Source: Limnohabitans_A sp048020265
GTDB lineage: Bacteria; Pseudomonadota; Gammaproteobacteria; Burkholderiales; Burkholderiaceae_C
DNA: 64,000 nucleotides
Assembly: GCF_048020265.1 (NCBI RefSeq)
Contig: NZ_CP171843.1
Span: 372,001-436,000 of the forward strand
Direction: 5' to 3'
The notes beneath the pieces were generated by a model. The model made no database searches. It was given only the letters and a program-made list of their open reading frames with translations, and was not told where the DNA came from. Positions 1 to 8,463 of this stretch are shown piece by piece. The position numbers and the translations under genes are program-made. How positions within the stretch are numbered: position 1 is the stretch's first letter; each line of letters opens with the position of its first letter.

Positions 1-186
1 TTTGAGCACATCGGATTTGAGCTCCGAGCGCGAGGCCACCTCGATGATTTCGAACAAAGTGGTCAGCGCAAAGTGGTGGTCCAAGGCCTCGGTGCGGGCC
101 ATCAATTGGCCCAGGCGGTTGAACAGTTGCTGCAGCCGCAGGTAAGTGCGGATGCGTTCGTTGAAGGGGTATTCGTACAGTATCAC
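1..186 (-). CDS. zapD: Cell division protein ZapD, N-terminal part (cut by window start)
   Basis: ZapD (YacF) cross-links FtsZ filaments at the division ring in the cytoplasm. The visible 62 residues begin VILYEYPFNERIRTYLRLQQ, which matches the ZapD N-terminus (family pattern: L-[YF]-E-[HY]-P-[LF]-N-E-[RK]-[MI]-R). The start is GTG at 186. The ATG at 207-209 is in another frame and hits a stop after eight codons. The gene is the last visible member of the pilB-pilC-pilD-coaE-zapD operon, 22 bp after the coaE stop; coaE-zapD adjacency is common in beta- and gammaproteobacteria. The C-terminal three quarters lie outside the window. Confidence 0.85.
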   Translation of the reverse strand, partial: MILYEYPFNERIRTYLRLQQLFNRLGQLMARTEALDHHFALTTLFEIIEVASRSELKSDVLK

Positions 187-208
187 GCGGCGTTTTCCAG
201 TGCCGCCA

Positions 209-826
209 TCATAGCCCGAAGTCAGCGGCAACTTGGGCCACTTCCGCCTCCAATTCGGCCAGACTCAGGCCTTGGTTGAAGATCACCACATCGGCGCAAG
301 CCAGGCGCTGCGCACGGTTCGCTTGCAGGGACACGATGCGGTCAATTTCTTCGGCGACCAGGCCGCTGCGGGCCATGACGCGCTGGCGTTGGGTGTCGGC
401 GTCGCAGTCCACCACGACCACCCGGTCCACCTGTTTGCGCCAGCGTTCGCCCGACTCCACCAGCAAGGGCACATCGAACACCAGCACGCGATGACCGCTG
501 TGCACGGCGGCTTGCGCTTGCTCGGCCGTGATCTGGCTCACCAAGGGGTGAATGATGGCTTCGAGCTGTTTTTTGGCTTCGGGATTCTGGAAGACGGTTT
601 CGCGCATGGCTTGTCGGTCCATCGCGCCTTGGGTGTCGATCATGGCGGGCCCGAAGGCCTGCGCAATGGCGGCGATGGCCTGGCCGCCCGGCGCGGTCAC
701 GCTGCGTGAAATCGCGTCGGCATCGATCACGGCAGCCCCCCGGGCGGCCAGCATGCCAGCCACGGTGCTTTTGCCGCTGCCGATGCCGCCCGTCAGGCCA
801 ATGCGCCAAATTCGTTGAGTGCTCAT
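209..826 (-). CDS. coaE: Dephospho-CoA kinase
   Basis: This 205-residue protein catalyses the last step of coenzyme A synthesis, the ATP-dependent phosphorylation of dephospho-CoA in the cytoplasm. The P-loop TGGIGSGKST is at residues 12-21, followed by the family's VIDAD motif (about 35-39) and VFDVPLL (about 115-121). Length is normal for CoaE. The start chosen is ATG 826, giving MSTQRIWRIGLTGG and a 4-bp ATGA overlap with the upstream pilD stop, so the two are translationally coupled. The open frame extends further upstream, but that part only reads through pilD. Confidence 0.95.
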   Translation of the reverse strand: MSTQRIWRIGLTGGIGSGKSTVAGMLAARGAAVIDADAISRSVTAPGGQAIAAIAQAFGPAMIDTQGAMDRQAMRETVFQNPEAKKQLEAIIHPLVSQITAEQAQAAVHSGHRVLVFDVPLLVESGERWRKQVDRVVVVDCDADTQRQRVMARSGLVAEEIDRIVSLQANRAQRLACADVVIFNQGLSLAELEAEVAQVAADFGL

Positions 827-1665
827 GGTGTTGCAGCAGGCAAGCCGGGCAGGGGCCCCAAGGCCATGACCCACAGGCCCGCCAAGGCCAAAAAAGGACC
901 AAAAGGAATATAGCCGTCTTCGGGCATGCGCTGGCGCAGGCGCAAGAGCAGGCCACCAGCAACGCCCGTGATCGATGCGATCAGAACGAGTGACAGCAAA
1001 GCGGGCCAGCCCAGCCAGGCACCCAGGGCCGCCAGCAGTTTGAAGTCGCCTTGGCCCATGCCCTCTTTGCCGGTCAGGCCCTTGAACAGCCAAAACACCG
1101 TCCATAAAAACACATAACCTGCCACAGCCCCCCACAAGGCTGTGCTCAGGCCGACATGGCTCAGACCCAGGCTGGCGGCGAGCAGGCCTGACCAGACCAA
1201 AGGCTGGGTGATGGCATCGGGCAGCAAGGTGGTGTCGGCGTCGATGGCGGCCAGGGTGATCAAGGCGCTCGCAAAACCTGCCCAGGCCAGGGCGCTCAAG
1301 CTCAAGCCGTACTGGCCGAAGCTCCACACAAACACGGCGGCAGTGGCCAGCTCGATGGCCGGGTAACGCCAGCCAATGCTGCAGGCGCACTGGCTGCAGC
1401 GGCCTTGGAGGCGCAGGTAGCTGAGGACAGGGATTTTTTCAATCCACGTCAGCACGTGGCCACACTGGGGGCAATGCGAACCGGGGACGGCGATGTTGTA
1501 AGGGCGGACTGCAGGGCATTCTGCGCCATCTTCGGCATGGGCTCTGGCAGCCGCCCATTGCGCCTCCAGCATGCGGGGCAAGCGGTGGATGACCACATTC
1601 AAAAAGCTGCCCACCACCAGGCCCAGCAGCGCCACTGCGCCCCAAAGGAGTCCATCAGCGGCCAT
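823..1665 (-). CDS. pilD: Type IV prepilin leader peptidase/N-methyltransferase
   Basis: PilD is an integral inner-membrane aspartyl protease that removes the leader of type IV prepilins and N-methylates the new N-terminus. The 280-residue protein shows the family's N-terminal GSFLNVVIHRLP motif, two zinc-binding CxxC pairs in the cytoplasmic loop (CPQCGH and CSQCAC), and both catalytic aspartate regions (DADTTLLPD and GMGQGDFKLL). About seven to eight hydrophobic segments follow. The start MAADGLLWG at 1665 lies 1 bp after the pilC stop; an upstream in-frame Met would overlap pilC deeply and adds no family sequence. Confidence 0.94.
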   Translation of the reverse strand: MAADGLLWGAVALLGLVVGSFLNVVIHRLPRMLEAQWAAARAHAEDGAECPAVRPYNIAVPGSHCPQCGHVLTWIEKIPVLSYLRLQGRCSQCACSIGWRYPAIELATAAVFVWSFGQYGLSLSALAWAGFASALITLAAIDADTTLLPDAITQPLVWSGLLAASLGLSHVGLSTALWGAVAGYVFLWTVFWLFKGLTGKEGMGQGDFKLLAALGAWLGWPALLSLVLIASITGVAGGLLLRLRQRMPEDGYIPFGPFLALAGLWVMALGPLPGLPAATP

Positions 1666-1666
1666 C

Positions 1667-2863
1667 TCAGAACACCTGACCCAAGCGAAATATCGGCAAA
1701 TACATGGCCACGAGAATACCGCCAATCAGACCGCCCAGCACGACAATGATCAAGGGTTCGAGCAAACTCGACAAACCATTGACCCGGTCGTCCACTTCGG
1801 TTTCCATCAAACCCCCTGCACGCGCCAGCAAGCTGTCCATGGCCCCGGTTTCTTCGCCCGTGGCGCACAGCTGGACGATCATGTCTGGAAAGCGCCCGCT
1901 GCGGGCCATGCCTTCACTCAGTCGGCTGCCTTGGACCACTTGCCTTTGCAGCTGTGTCGTCACGCGTTCATACACCGCGTGGTCGCAGGCCTGTGCCACT
2001 GGCCCGAGGGCTTCGCTCAGGGGTACGCCCGCTGCCAACAAGGCCGACAGGGTTTGCGCCCAGCGCGCGACCACCGCGGTGCCGATCAGTGGTCCGAGCA
2101 GCGGCAACTTGAGCAGCCAACGGTCGCGCAAGGCTTGGATGCGGGCTTGGGCACCCTGCGGGCGCTGCCAGAGCCAGAAGCCGAGCAGCACAGCCAATGC
2201 GGCCAAGGGACCGGCCGAGCTCAAGCCTTCACTCAGTGCCACCACCATTTGGGTGGCCCAGGGCAAATCGGCCCCGAAGGACTGGAAAACTTCTTCGAAC
2301 ACCGGCACCACGAACACCAGAATCAGCACCAGCACCGCGATGGCCACCGCCATGACCACGCAGGGGTACATCAGGGCCGAGCGCACGCGTGAGCGCAGGG
2401 CTTCGTTTTTCTCCAGGGTGTGCGCCAGGCGCTCCACCATGGTGTCCAGGATGCCTGCGGCCTCGCCCGCTTGCACCATGCTGGTGTACAGCCCCGAAAA
2501 GTGGCTCGGGTGTCGGGCCAGGGCCTGGTGCAAGGCCGACCCGGACGCCACATCGTCACGCACCGCTTGCATCACCTCCATCAGGGGCACGGCGTTGAGG
2601 CTGCGCGTGAGCATGTCCAAGGCCTGAAGCAAGGGCACGCCAGCGCGCAACAGCGCCGCCAGCTGCCGTGTCATCAGCGACAGATCGGCGGGCCGCACAC
2701 GGGCAGGGCTTTCCAACCACAGGCGCTGCAGTCGAACGTGCTGCACGCCTTGTCGGCGCAGTTGTGCACGGGCCAAGCCGGCCTCTTGGGCCTGCATTCG
2801 CCCTTGCACCGGGCGGCCTTGGGCGTCGCGCCCTTGCCAGGCGAAAACAGGGGTTTTGCTCAT
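1667..2863 (-). CDS. pilC: Type IV pilus inner-membrane platform protein
   Basis: PilC (GspF family) is the inner-membrane platform on which the PilB ATPase acts to assemble pilin. The 398-residue protein has two homologous GspF domains, each with helices and a Gly-rich membrane segment (LTRQLAALLRAGVPLLQALD in the first, WAQTLSALLAAGVPLSEALG in the second), and a hydrophobic C-terminus ending in LPIFRLGQVF, typical of PilC. Start MSKTPVFAWQG at 2863 gives a 4-bp ATGA overlap with pilB. No pilin gene is in the window, so the pilins are encoded elsewhere. Confidence 0.94.
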   Translation of the reverse strand: MSKTPVFAWQGRDAQGRPVQGRMQAQEAGLARAQLRRQGVQHVRLQRLWLESPARVRPADLSLMTRQLAALLRAGVPLLQALDMLTRSLNAVPLMEVMQAVRDDVASGSALHQALARHPSHFSGLYTSMVQAGEAAGILDTMVERLAHTLEKNEALRSRVRSALMYPCVVMAVAIAVLVLILVFVVPVFEEVFQSFGADLPWATQMVVALSEGLSSAGPLAALAVLLGFWLWQRPQGAQARIQALRDRWLLKLPLLGPLIGTAVVARWAQTLSALLAAGVPLSEALGPVAQACDHAVYERVTTQLQRQVVQGSRLSEGMARSGRFPDMIVQLCATGEETGAMDSLLARAGGLMETEVDDRVNGLSSLLEPLIIVVLGGLIGGILVAMYLPIFRLGQVF

Positions 2864-4077
2864 GCGCCGTCCCGCGTGTTGGCCAGCACCTCGTCCAGCG
2901 AGGTGATGCCTTGCAAGACCTTGCGCAAACCCGCTGCCCGCAGGCCGATCACGCCCTCGCGCAGGGCCTGTTGGGCCAACACTTGGCTGCCCACTTCTTG
3001 CAGGATCAGAGCCTGCATGTCGGCGCTCACGGGCATGACTTGGAATATCCCGGTGCGCCCTGAAAACCCTTTGTGGCAATGCGCACAGCCCACGGGTTGC
3101 CAGACCTCCACCTCATGGGTGCTCAGCCAAGCGGGGGGCATGCCTGCTTGCACCAAGACGGCGGCAGGCAGTTTCACGGGTGCCTTGCACAGCGGGCACA
3201 GGCAGCGCACCAGGCGCTGCGCCGTGATCAGGCTGACGCTGGCTGCGATGTTGTAGGGGGCGACGCCCATGTTGCGCAGGCGCACCAGCGTGCCGGGGGC
3301 ATCGTTCGTGTGCAAGGTGGACAACACCAGATGCCCCGTTTGCGCCGCCTGGATCGCGATGTTGGCCGTCTCCAGGTCGCGCACCTCGCCCACCATCAAG
3401 ACATCCGGGTCTTGTCGCAGAAAAGCTCGCAAGGCGATGGCAAAGGTCAGGCCGGGTTTGTCTTGCACATTCACCTGGTTGATGCCTTGCAGCTGGATCT
3501 CGCAAGGGTCTTCCACAGTGGCGATGTTCACCTCTGGTGTGTTGAGCCGGTTCAGGCAGGCGTAGAGCGATTGGGTCTTGCCCGAGCCGGTCGGCCCGGT
3601 CACCAGCACCATGCCGTGCGGGCGCTGAATCGCCTCCAGCAAACGGGCCAGGTCCTCTGGCTCGTAGCCCAGCTGGGTCAAATCCAGCTGGACCTGTTCG
3701 GCGTCCAGCACCCGGATGACCAGCTTTTCGCCAAACAAGGTGGGCAAGGTGCTGATGCGCAAATCCAGCTCGCGACCGCTGGCCAGCTGCAGTTTCATAC
3801 GGCCGTCTTGTGGCAGGCGCTTTTCGGCGATGTCCAGCCGCGACAGCACCTTGATGCGCGAAGCCAGACGGTCTTTCAGCGCGATGGCTGGGGTGGCCAC
3901 TTCGCGCAACTCGCCGTCGATGCGCATGCGCACCCGGTAATGGTGCTCGTACGGCTCAAAGTGCAAATCCGAAGCTTTCAGTGCAACCGCCTGCTCCAGC
4001 AGTTGCTGCACCAAATGCACCACTGGCGCGTCGTCGACGGCCCCCGATTTGGGCCGGTTGCTGAGGGGCTCCAGCAT
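2860..4077 (-). CDS. pilB: Type IV pilus assembly ATPase PilB (short form, no N-terminal MshEN domain)
   Basis: A GspE/PilB secretion ATPase powering pilus extension at the cytoplasmic face. Walker A GPTGSGKT is at residues 161-168, followed by the Asp box (ATVEDPCEIQ), Walker B (DPDVLMVGEVRD), the His box (TGHLVLSTLHTND) and a zinc-binding pair CPLC/CAHC. The protein is only 405 residues; canonical PilB is about 560-570 because of an N-terminal MshEN-type domain of about 150 residues. The start at 4077 (MLEPLSNRP) is supported by CAGGGAG eight bases upstream. The 146 bp to the next gene cannot encode the missing domain, so this looks like a genuinely short PilB rather than a frameshift. Confidence 0.9.
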   Translation of the reverse strand: MLEPLSNRPKSGAVDDAPVVHLVQQLLEQAVALKASDLHFEPYEHHYRVRMRIDGELREVATPAIALKDRLASRIKVLSRLDIAEKRLPQDGRMKLQLASGRELDLRISTLPTLFGEKLVIRVLDAEQVQLDLTQLGYEPEDLARLLEAIQRPHGMVLVTGPTGSGKTQSLYACLNRLNTPEVNIATVEDPCEIQLQGINQVNVQDKPGLTFAIALRAFLRQDPDVLMVGEVRDLETANIAIQAAQTGHLVLSTLHTNDAPGTLVRLRNMGVAPYNIAASVSLITAQRLVRCLCPLCKAPVKLPAAVLVQAGMPPAWLSTHEVEVWQPVGCAHCHKGFSGRTGIFQVMPVSADMQALILQEVGSQVLAQQALREGVIGLRAAGLRKVLQGITSLDEVLANTRDGA

Positions 4078-4207
4078 GGCGTCTCCCTGAATACTTTTGT
4101 TTTTGTCTAACGCATCATGAGCCCCATTGGGCGGTTTGTAAATGCACCGGCTCAAAACCGCGTTGTTTTTTCAGGGCTGGGCGCACGGCCGCAGCTTGCG
4201 GCTGCAC

Positions 4208-4230
4208 CGTCTGAGCGCTTTGCTCAGACG
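4208..4230. terminator. Perfect hairpin overlapping the ABC ATPase stop codon
   Basis: CGTCTGAGC (4208-4216) and GCTCAGACG (4222-4230) form a perfect 9-bp stem with a 5-base loop. The stop codon of the minus-strand ATPase gene (4224-4226) lies in the stem. There is no U-run on the minus strand, so this may be a stabilising 3' hairpin rather than a classic intrinsic terminator. A second pair, GCGGTTT 4131-4137 with AAACCGC 4155-4161, lies in the same 146-bp gap before pilB. Confidence 0.45.
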
Positions 4231-5384
4231 AATTTGACCGGCTGGTATTGCGGGTCGGTGTGCTCGCAGGCCTCGGCTTTGGCGCAGGGCATCTGGCACA
4301 GTTCGCGGTCGGTCACCGGGCAAGCGCGGTTGAAGGTCACCACATGGTCCACCTCGGCGCGGATACCGATCCACTCACCCAGTTTGTGGTCGTGGTGGCT
4401 GGGCACATGGGCCATGAGCAGGTCGCCGCTGGCCAGGCGCAAGGTGTACAAAAATTCCGATCCCCGGAAGGCCTTGCGGATGATCTGCGCTTTCACCGGC
4501 GCGTCGTCGTCGTGCACGATGTCGTCGGCCCGCAGCAGCACATCGCACTGGCCGCCTTCAAAAGCGCAGGGCAGGGGGCATTCGGCCACGTCGGTCAGCT
4601 GGCCGACGGGGGTGTCCACCACCACTTGCCCATTGACTTCGCTCAGGGTGGCTGGCGTGAAAACGCCGTGGCCAATGAAGTCGGCCACAAAGCGGGTAGC
4701 CGGGCGGTGGTACAGGCTGTAGGCATCGTCCCACTGGTGCAACTGGCCTTCGTTCATGACGCCGATCACGTCGCCCATCGCAAAGGCTTCGAGTTGGTCG
4801 TGCGTGACCAGCAGTGCGGTGGCCTTGGCGGCTTTGAGGATGTTGCGCACCTCGTGGGCCAGGCGCTCACGCAGATCGATGTCGAGGTTGGAAAACGGCT
4901 CGTCCAGCAGCAGCAGGTCGGGCTTGGGCGCCAGCGCACGGGCCAGGGCCACGCGTTGCTGCTGGCCACCCGAGAGTTCGTGCGGGAAGCGCTTTTCCGC
5001 ACCTTCCAAGCCCACCAGTTTGAGAACTTCGGCCACGCGGGTTTGGCGTTCGGCCTTGGGCAGGTGTTCCAGCCCAAAGCCCACATTGCGGCCCACATCC
5101 ATGTGCGGAAACAGCGCGTAGTCCTGGAACACCATGCCAATGCGTCGGCGTTCGGCAGGTTCGGTGTGGTTTTTGTCACTGACCACCCGGCTGGACAGCA
5201 AAATCTGCCCGCCCGTGACCGGCTCCAGACCCGCCACCGCCCGCAGCAAGGTGGTCTTGCCGCAGCCCGAGGGGCCGATCAACACGCCAATGTCACCGGA
5301 GCGCAGCCCCAGATTCACCCCCCGCACGGCTGGCGTGGTGCTGCCGGGGTATTGGATGTCGAGCTGGCGCAGTTCTAGAAACAT
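4224..5384 (-). CDS. ABC transporter ATP-binding protein, iron(III)-type (FbpC-like)
   Basis: Nucleotide-binding subunit of an importer of the ferric-iron/FbpC class. The 386-residue protein has Walker A GPSGCGKT (about 38-45), Q-loop VFQDYALFPH, signature LSGGQQQR, Walker B LLLLDEP and switch His in VTHDQ. The C-terminal TOBE-type region is about 120 residues and ends in an unusual cysteine-rich stretch (CPVTDRELCQMPCAKAEACEH). Start MFLELRQLDIQYPG at 5384 is the first that gives family sequence. It is divergent from the permease gene at 5525 with a 140-bp shared promoter region. No substrate-binding protein is adjacent, so the substrate is inferred from family only. Confidence 0.82.
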   Translation of the reverse strand: MFLELRQLDIQYPGSTTPAVRGVNLGLRSGDIGVLIGPSGCGKTTLLRAVAGLEPVTGGQILLSSRVVSDKNHTEPAERRRIGMVFQDYALFPHMDVGRNVGFGLEHLPKAERQTRVAEVLKLVGLEGAEKRFPHELSGGQQQRVALARALAPKPDLLLLDEPFSNLDIDLRERLAHEVRNILKAAKATALLVTHDQLEAFAMGDVIGVMNEGQLHQWDDAYSLYHRPATRFVADFIGHGVFTPATLSEVNGQVVVDTPVGQLTDVAECPLPCAFEGGQCDVLLRADDIVHDDDAPVKAQIIRKAFRGSEFLYTLRLASGDLLMAHVPSHHDHKLGEWIGIRAEVDHVVTFNRACPVTDRELCQMPCAKAEACEHTDPQYQPVKFV

Positions 5385-5452
5385 GCCTGGGATTGTAGGC
5401 AGGTTGGCTGAAGTCCCGCCTTGGAACTGGTATCGGTGCTGTGCGGCCATGG

Positions 5453-5474
5453 ACCCCGGGTCTTCGCCCGGGGT
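5453..5474. repeat. REP-like palindrome in divergent promoter region
   Basis: ACCCCGGG (5453-5460), loop TCTTCG, CCCGGGGT (5467-5474): a perfect 8-bp stem inside the 140-bp region between the divergent ABC transporter genes. The flanks, TGG before and GACAGGC after, resemble the widely dispersed TGGACCCCGGG-type palindromic repeats of many proteobacteria. Only this one copy is in the window, so membership of a repeat family is a guess. Confidence 0.4.
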
Positions 5475-5524
5475 GACAGGCTGGACAAGGGCTTTCAGGG
5501 GGCGGCTTCTACAATAGCCCCAAT

Positions 5525-7159
5525 ATGTTGACCACTTTGGCCCGCCGTTTATCGGGCCTCCCTTCCTTGCTCTTCGCTTTGCTGGCGCTGGCTTTGGCCT
5601 TGCCGGTCTTGGCCGTGCTCGGTTCTTGGCTGCAATGGAGCGGCGAGAGCGCCAGCATCTTGCGCGAGATGGCCGCCACCGTGCTGCCCGATTACGCACT
5701 CACATCGCTGGGCCTGTGCCTGATGGTGGCGGTGGGCGTGACGGTGTTGGGCCTGGCCACGGCGGCCTTGGTCACCCTGTTTGATTTTCCGGGGCGCGGC
5801 GTTTTTGAGTGGCTGCTGCTGTTGCCGCTGGCCATGCCGGCCTATGTGGTGGCCTATGCCTACACCGACTTTTTGCAGTTCAGCGGTCCGTTGCAGGTGG
5901 CACTGCGCGAGGCGCTGGGTTTGCAAGGCCGCTTGTGGCCCGATGTGCGCAGTGTGTGGGGTGCGGCGTTGGTGTTCACCTTGTCCCTGTACCCCTACGT
6001 TTATTTGCTCGCCCGTACCGCCTTGGTCGAGCGGGCTGCAGGCCTGATGGAAGCGGCCCGCCTGCTGGGTGCGCCCCTGTCCCGCCGCATCCGCGAAATC
6101 GCCTTGCCATTGGCCCGCCCGGCCGTGGCTGCAGGCGTGGCACTGGCGCTCATGGAAACCCTGGCCGACTTTGGCGTGTCCAGCTACTTTGGCATCCAGA
6201 CCTTCACGGCCGGCATCTACAAAGCCTGGCTGTCGATGGACAACCGCATCGCTGCGGCGCAACTCGCCACGGTGCTGCTGGCCGTGGTGGTGGTGTTGCT
6301 GCAGCTGGAGCAACGTGCCCAAAAGCGCATGCGCTTCAACCAGGGGCGCGGCTCGCGCCAGGGCTCGGCCGAGGCGCAGCCGGTGCAGTTGCAGGGCACG
6401 CGACGCGTGCTGGCGTGGACGGTGTGCAGCGTGCCCGTGCTGCTGGGCTTTGTGCTGCCAGTGCTCATCATGCTGCGGGCTTTGGTGGGCGAGACGACCG
6501 AGATGCCCTGGGAGCGCTTTGGCCAATGGGCCTGGACCAGCTTGCGCCTGGGCGCGGTGACCGCTGTGCTGGCCGTGGGTGTGGCGTTGGCACTGGCTTT
6601 CAGCGTGCGCACCCGGGCCGACCGCATCAGCCAGGGCGCCATCCAGCTGGTGGGTTTGGGCTATGCCATTCCCGGTGCGGTGGTTGTGGTGGGTTTGCTT
6701 TTGCCTGTGGGCTGGATTCAGCAAACCTGGCCTGCCTTGTCGGCGGGGGCCTGGATCACGGCCACCTCACTCGGCTTGGTGTGGGCCTACCTGGTGCGCT
6801 TTTGCGCGGTGGCGCTGCAGTCGGTGCAAAGCGGCTATGCGCGCATTCCCGGCAGTCTGGACGACTCGGCCCGCATGCTGGGCGTGACCGGCTGGGGCCT
6901 GATGCGCCGCGTGCACGCGCCGCTGCTGCAGCGCACCACCATGGCCGCAGCCTTGCTGGTGTTTGTGGACGTGATGAAGGAGCTGCCCGCCACCATGGTG
7001 CTGCGTCCTTTCAATAGCGACACCCTGGCCGTGGTGGCCTACCAGCTGGCGCGCGACGAGCGTCTGGGTGAGGCCGCGCTGCCTTCGCTGGCCTTGGTGC
7101 TGGTGGGCTTGATCCCGGTCATCTTGCTCAGCCGGACCTTGCGGCAAAGCCGGGCCTGA
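5525..7159 (+). CDS. ABC transporter permease, iron(III)-type fused permease (FbpB-like)
   Basis: A 544-residue inner-membrane permease with two BPD_transp_1 halves and about 12 hydrophobic segments, as in FbpB/SfuB ferric-iron importers. Both EAA loops are visible: EAARLLGAPLSRRIREIALPLARP in the first half (about residue 176 onward) and DSARMLGVTGWGLMRRVHAPLL in the second (about 455 onward). It pairs with the divergent ATPase at 4224-5384. A candidate -10 TACAAT (5510-5515) ends only nine bases before the ATG and no Shine-Dalgarno sequence is visible, so the message may be nearly leaderless. The periplasmic binding protein must be elsewhere. Confidence 0.85.
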   Translation: MLTTLARRLSGLPSLLFALLALALALPVLAVLGSWLQWSGESASILREMAATVLPDYALTSLGLCLMVAVGVTVLGLATAALVTLFDFPGRGVFEWLLLLPLAMPAYVVAYAYTDFLQFSGPLQVALREALGLQGRLWPDVRSVWGAALVFTLSLYPYVYLLARTALVERAAGLMEAARLLGAPLSRRIREIALPLARPAVAAGVALALMETLADFGVSSYFGIQTFTAGIYKAWLSMDNRIAAAQLATVLLAVVVVLLQLEQRAQKRMRFNQGRGSRQGSAEAQPVQLQGTRRVLAWTVCSVPVLLGFVLPVLIMLRALVGETTEMPWERFGQWAWTSLRLGAVTAVLAVGVALALAFSVRTRADRISQGAIQLVGLGYAIPGAVVVVGLLLPVGWIQQTWPALSAGAWITATSLGLVWAYLVRFCAVALQSVQSGYARIPGSLDDSARMLGVTGWGLMRRVHAPLLQRTTMAAALLVFVDVMKELPATMVLRPFNSDTLAVVAYQLARDERLGEAALPSLALVLVGLIPVILLSRTLRQSRA

Positions 7160-7394
7160 AGCCTTCCGCAAGCGTCGGCTTGGCACAGCCTGGCGACTTC
7201 AATCCCGCGGTTTTTATCCAAATCATTTTTGGCTGTCTGCCTTGACGAGGGCACAGGCGCAAGGGCTTGCATGGGTATACCTTCGGTGATCACCCTGGCT
7301 TCACGGCTGGATATGCGCTGGCCTGATAATTCCATCAGCCATTACCGATGTATTCGGGCTGGCCCTTGCCCCTGTCACCCCAAGGACGATTGCC
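7160..7394. promoter_or_regulatory. Intergenic region with CCAAA-TCATT-TTTGG palindrome
   Basis: This 235-bp gap between the permease and the sulfur block has no credible gene. It holds the palindrome CCAAATCATTTTTGG (7218-7232). Read on the minus strand it contains AAATGATT, the centre of the 28-bp element found at 8360 and 22755. A weak promoter candidate is GATAAT at 7325-7330, with no good -35. It is the likely control region for the hydrolase gene at 7395. Confidence 0.35.
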
Positions 7395-8279
7395 ATGAGC
7401 CCTTCAGATGCTTTGCCCCTTCAGCCACAGGTGCGTGGTTTCTTTGACCCCGGCACCTGGACCGTGACGTATGTGGTCCATGCCCCACAGGGCAGGGCGT
7501 GCGCCGTCATTGACTCGGTGCTGGACTACGACCCCAAGTCAGGGCGCACGAGCACGACTTCGGCTGACAAGGTGATCGACTACGTGCGCAGCCAGGGTTT
7601 GCAGGTGGCCTGGATTCTGGAAACCCATGCCCACGCGGACCACCTGAGCGCAGCGCCCTACCTGAAAGCGCAGCTGGGCGGCCAAACCGCCATTGGGGCC
7701 CACATCACGGCCGTGCAAAAAGTCTTCAAGGGCGTTTTCAACCTGGAGCCAGACTTTGCGGTGGACGGCCGCCAGTTTGACCGTTTGCTGGCCGACGGAG
7801 AGAGCCTGCCCCTGGGCAACTTGCAGATACAGGCCATGTCGGTGCCCGGGCACACACCGGCTTGCATGGCCTACCAGGTGGGCGATGCCGTGTTTGTCGG
7901 CGACACCCTGTTCATGCCCGATGTGGGGTCGGCGCGTTGTGATTTCCCGGGGGGTGATGCGCGGGCCTTGTACGCGTCGGTGCAAAAAATCCTGAGTCTG
8001 CCGCCGCAAACCCGCCTGTTCATGTGCCACGATTACCCGCCCGAGGGGCGGGCCGTGCAGTACGAAACCACGGTGGCGGCGCAGCGTGCGGGCAACATCC
8101 ACCTGAAAGACGGCACCAGCGAGGCCGACTTTGTGCGCATGCGCACCGCCCGGGATGCCACCTTGGCCATGCCGGTTTTGATCCTGCCTGCGGTGCAGGT
8201 CAACATCCGTGCGGGCGAGATGCCCCCGGCCGAGACCAATGGCGTGGCCTATTTGAAGATACCCCTGAACGCCCTGTGA
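7395..8279 (+). CDS. Metallo-beta-lactamase-fold hydrolase, persulfide dioxygenase/Blh-like
   Basis: A 294-residue glyoxalase II/ETHE1-type MBL-fold protein. The metal motif HAHADH is at about residues 78-83, with further ligands in VPGHTPACMAY (His about 153) and VFVGDTLFMPDVG (Asp about 170), and a late His in FMCHDYPP. The length and the YDPKSGRTS N-terminal motif fit the Blh proteins of the BigR operon, which act as persulfide dioxygenases converting glutathione persulfide to sulfite. Its position just before an SqrR/BigR-type repressor and sulfide dehydrogenase genes supports that role. Substrate is inferred from family and context. Confidence 0.85.
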   Translation: MSPSDALPLQPQVRGFFDPGTWTVTYVVHAPQGRACAVIDSVLDYDPKSGRTSTTSADKVIDYVRSQGLQVAWILETHAHADHLSAAPYLKAQLGGQTAIGAHITAVQKVFKGVFNLEPDFAVDGRQFDRLLADGESLPLGNLQIQAMSVPGHTPACMAYQVGDAVFVGDTLFMPDVGSARCDFPGGDARALYASVQKILSLPPQTRLFMCHDYPPEGRAVQYETTVAAQRAGNIHLKDGTSEADFVRMRTARDATLAMPVLILPAVQVNIRAGEMPPAETNGVAYLKIPLNAL

Positions 8280-8359
8280 GCTGACCGCGCTGCTGGTCAG
8301 CCTACAGCCTTGGCGGTGAGGGTCTGTGACGCCTAGCGGGGCCATATCTTCATTTGTGC

Positions 8360-8411
8360 ATAAGCAAACAACAAATGATTGGTTTGAAATGACTTCAAAC
8401 CCCGCCAGAAT
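8360..8411 (+). promoter_or_regulatory. Operator/promoter of the arsR-fccAB-soxYZ operon (28-bp shared element)
   Basis: The 28-bp element 8360-8387 starts ATAAGCAAACAACAAATG and ends GGTTTGA. It differs at one base from 22755-22782, upstream of the second sulfate-binding protein gene. It overlaps a perfect inverted repeat GGTTTGAA (8381-8388)-N5-TTCAAACC (8394-8401). The promoter read is -35 TTGAAA (8384-8389), 16-bp spacer, -10 CAGAAT (8406-8411), so a protein on these half-sites would cover the -35. The ArsR repressor encoded just downstream is the obvious candidate ligand. Confidence 0.65.
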
Positions 8412-8463
8412 GCGCAGCTTCCACATTGGTGCACCCGATCCGGGTCCAGATCCAGCAAAAACC

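Noticed and set aside
2860..4223. Short PilB as a frameshifted full-length gene
   Set aside because: The 146-bp gap upstream contains hairpins and no MshEN-like sequence in any frame, and a good ribosome site precedes the start used.
8326..8463. Longer N-terminus of the first ArsR protein
   Set aside because: The extra in-frame codons lie across the predicted promoter and operator and lack a ribosome site.
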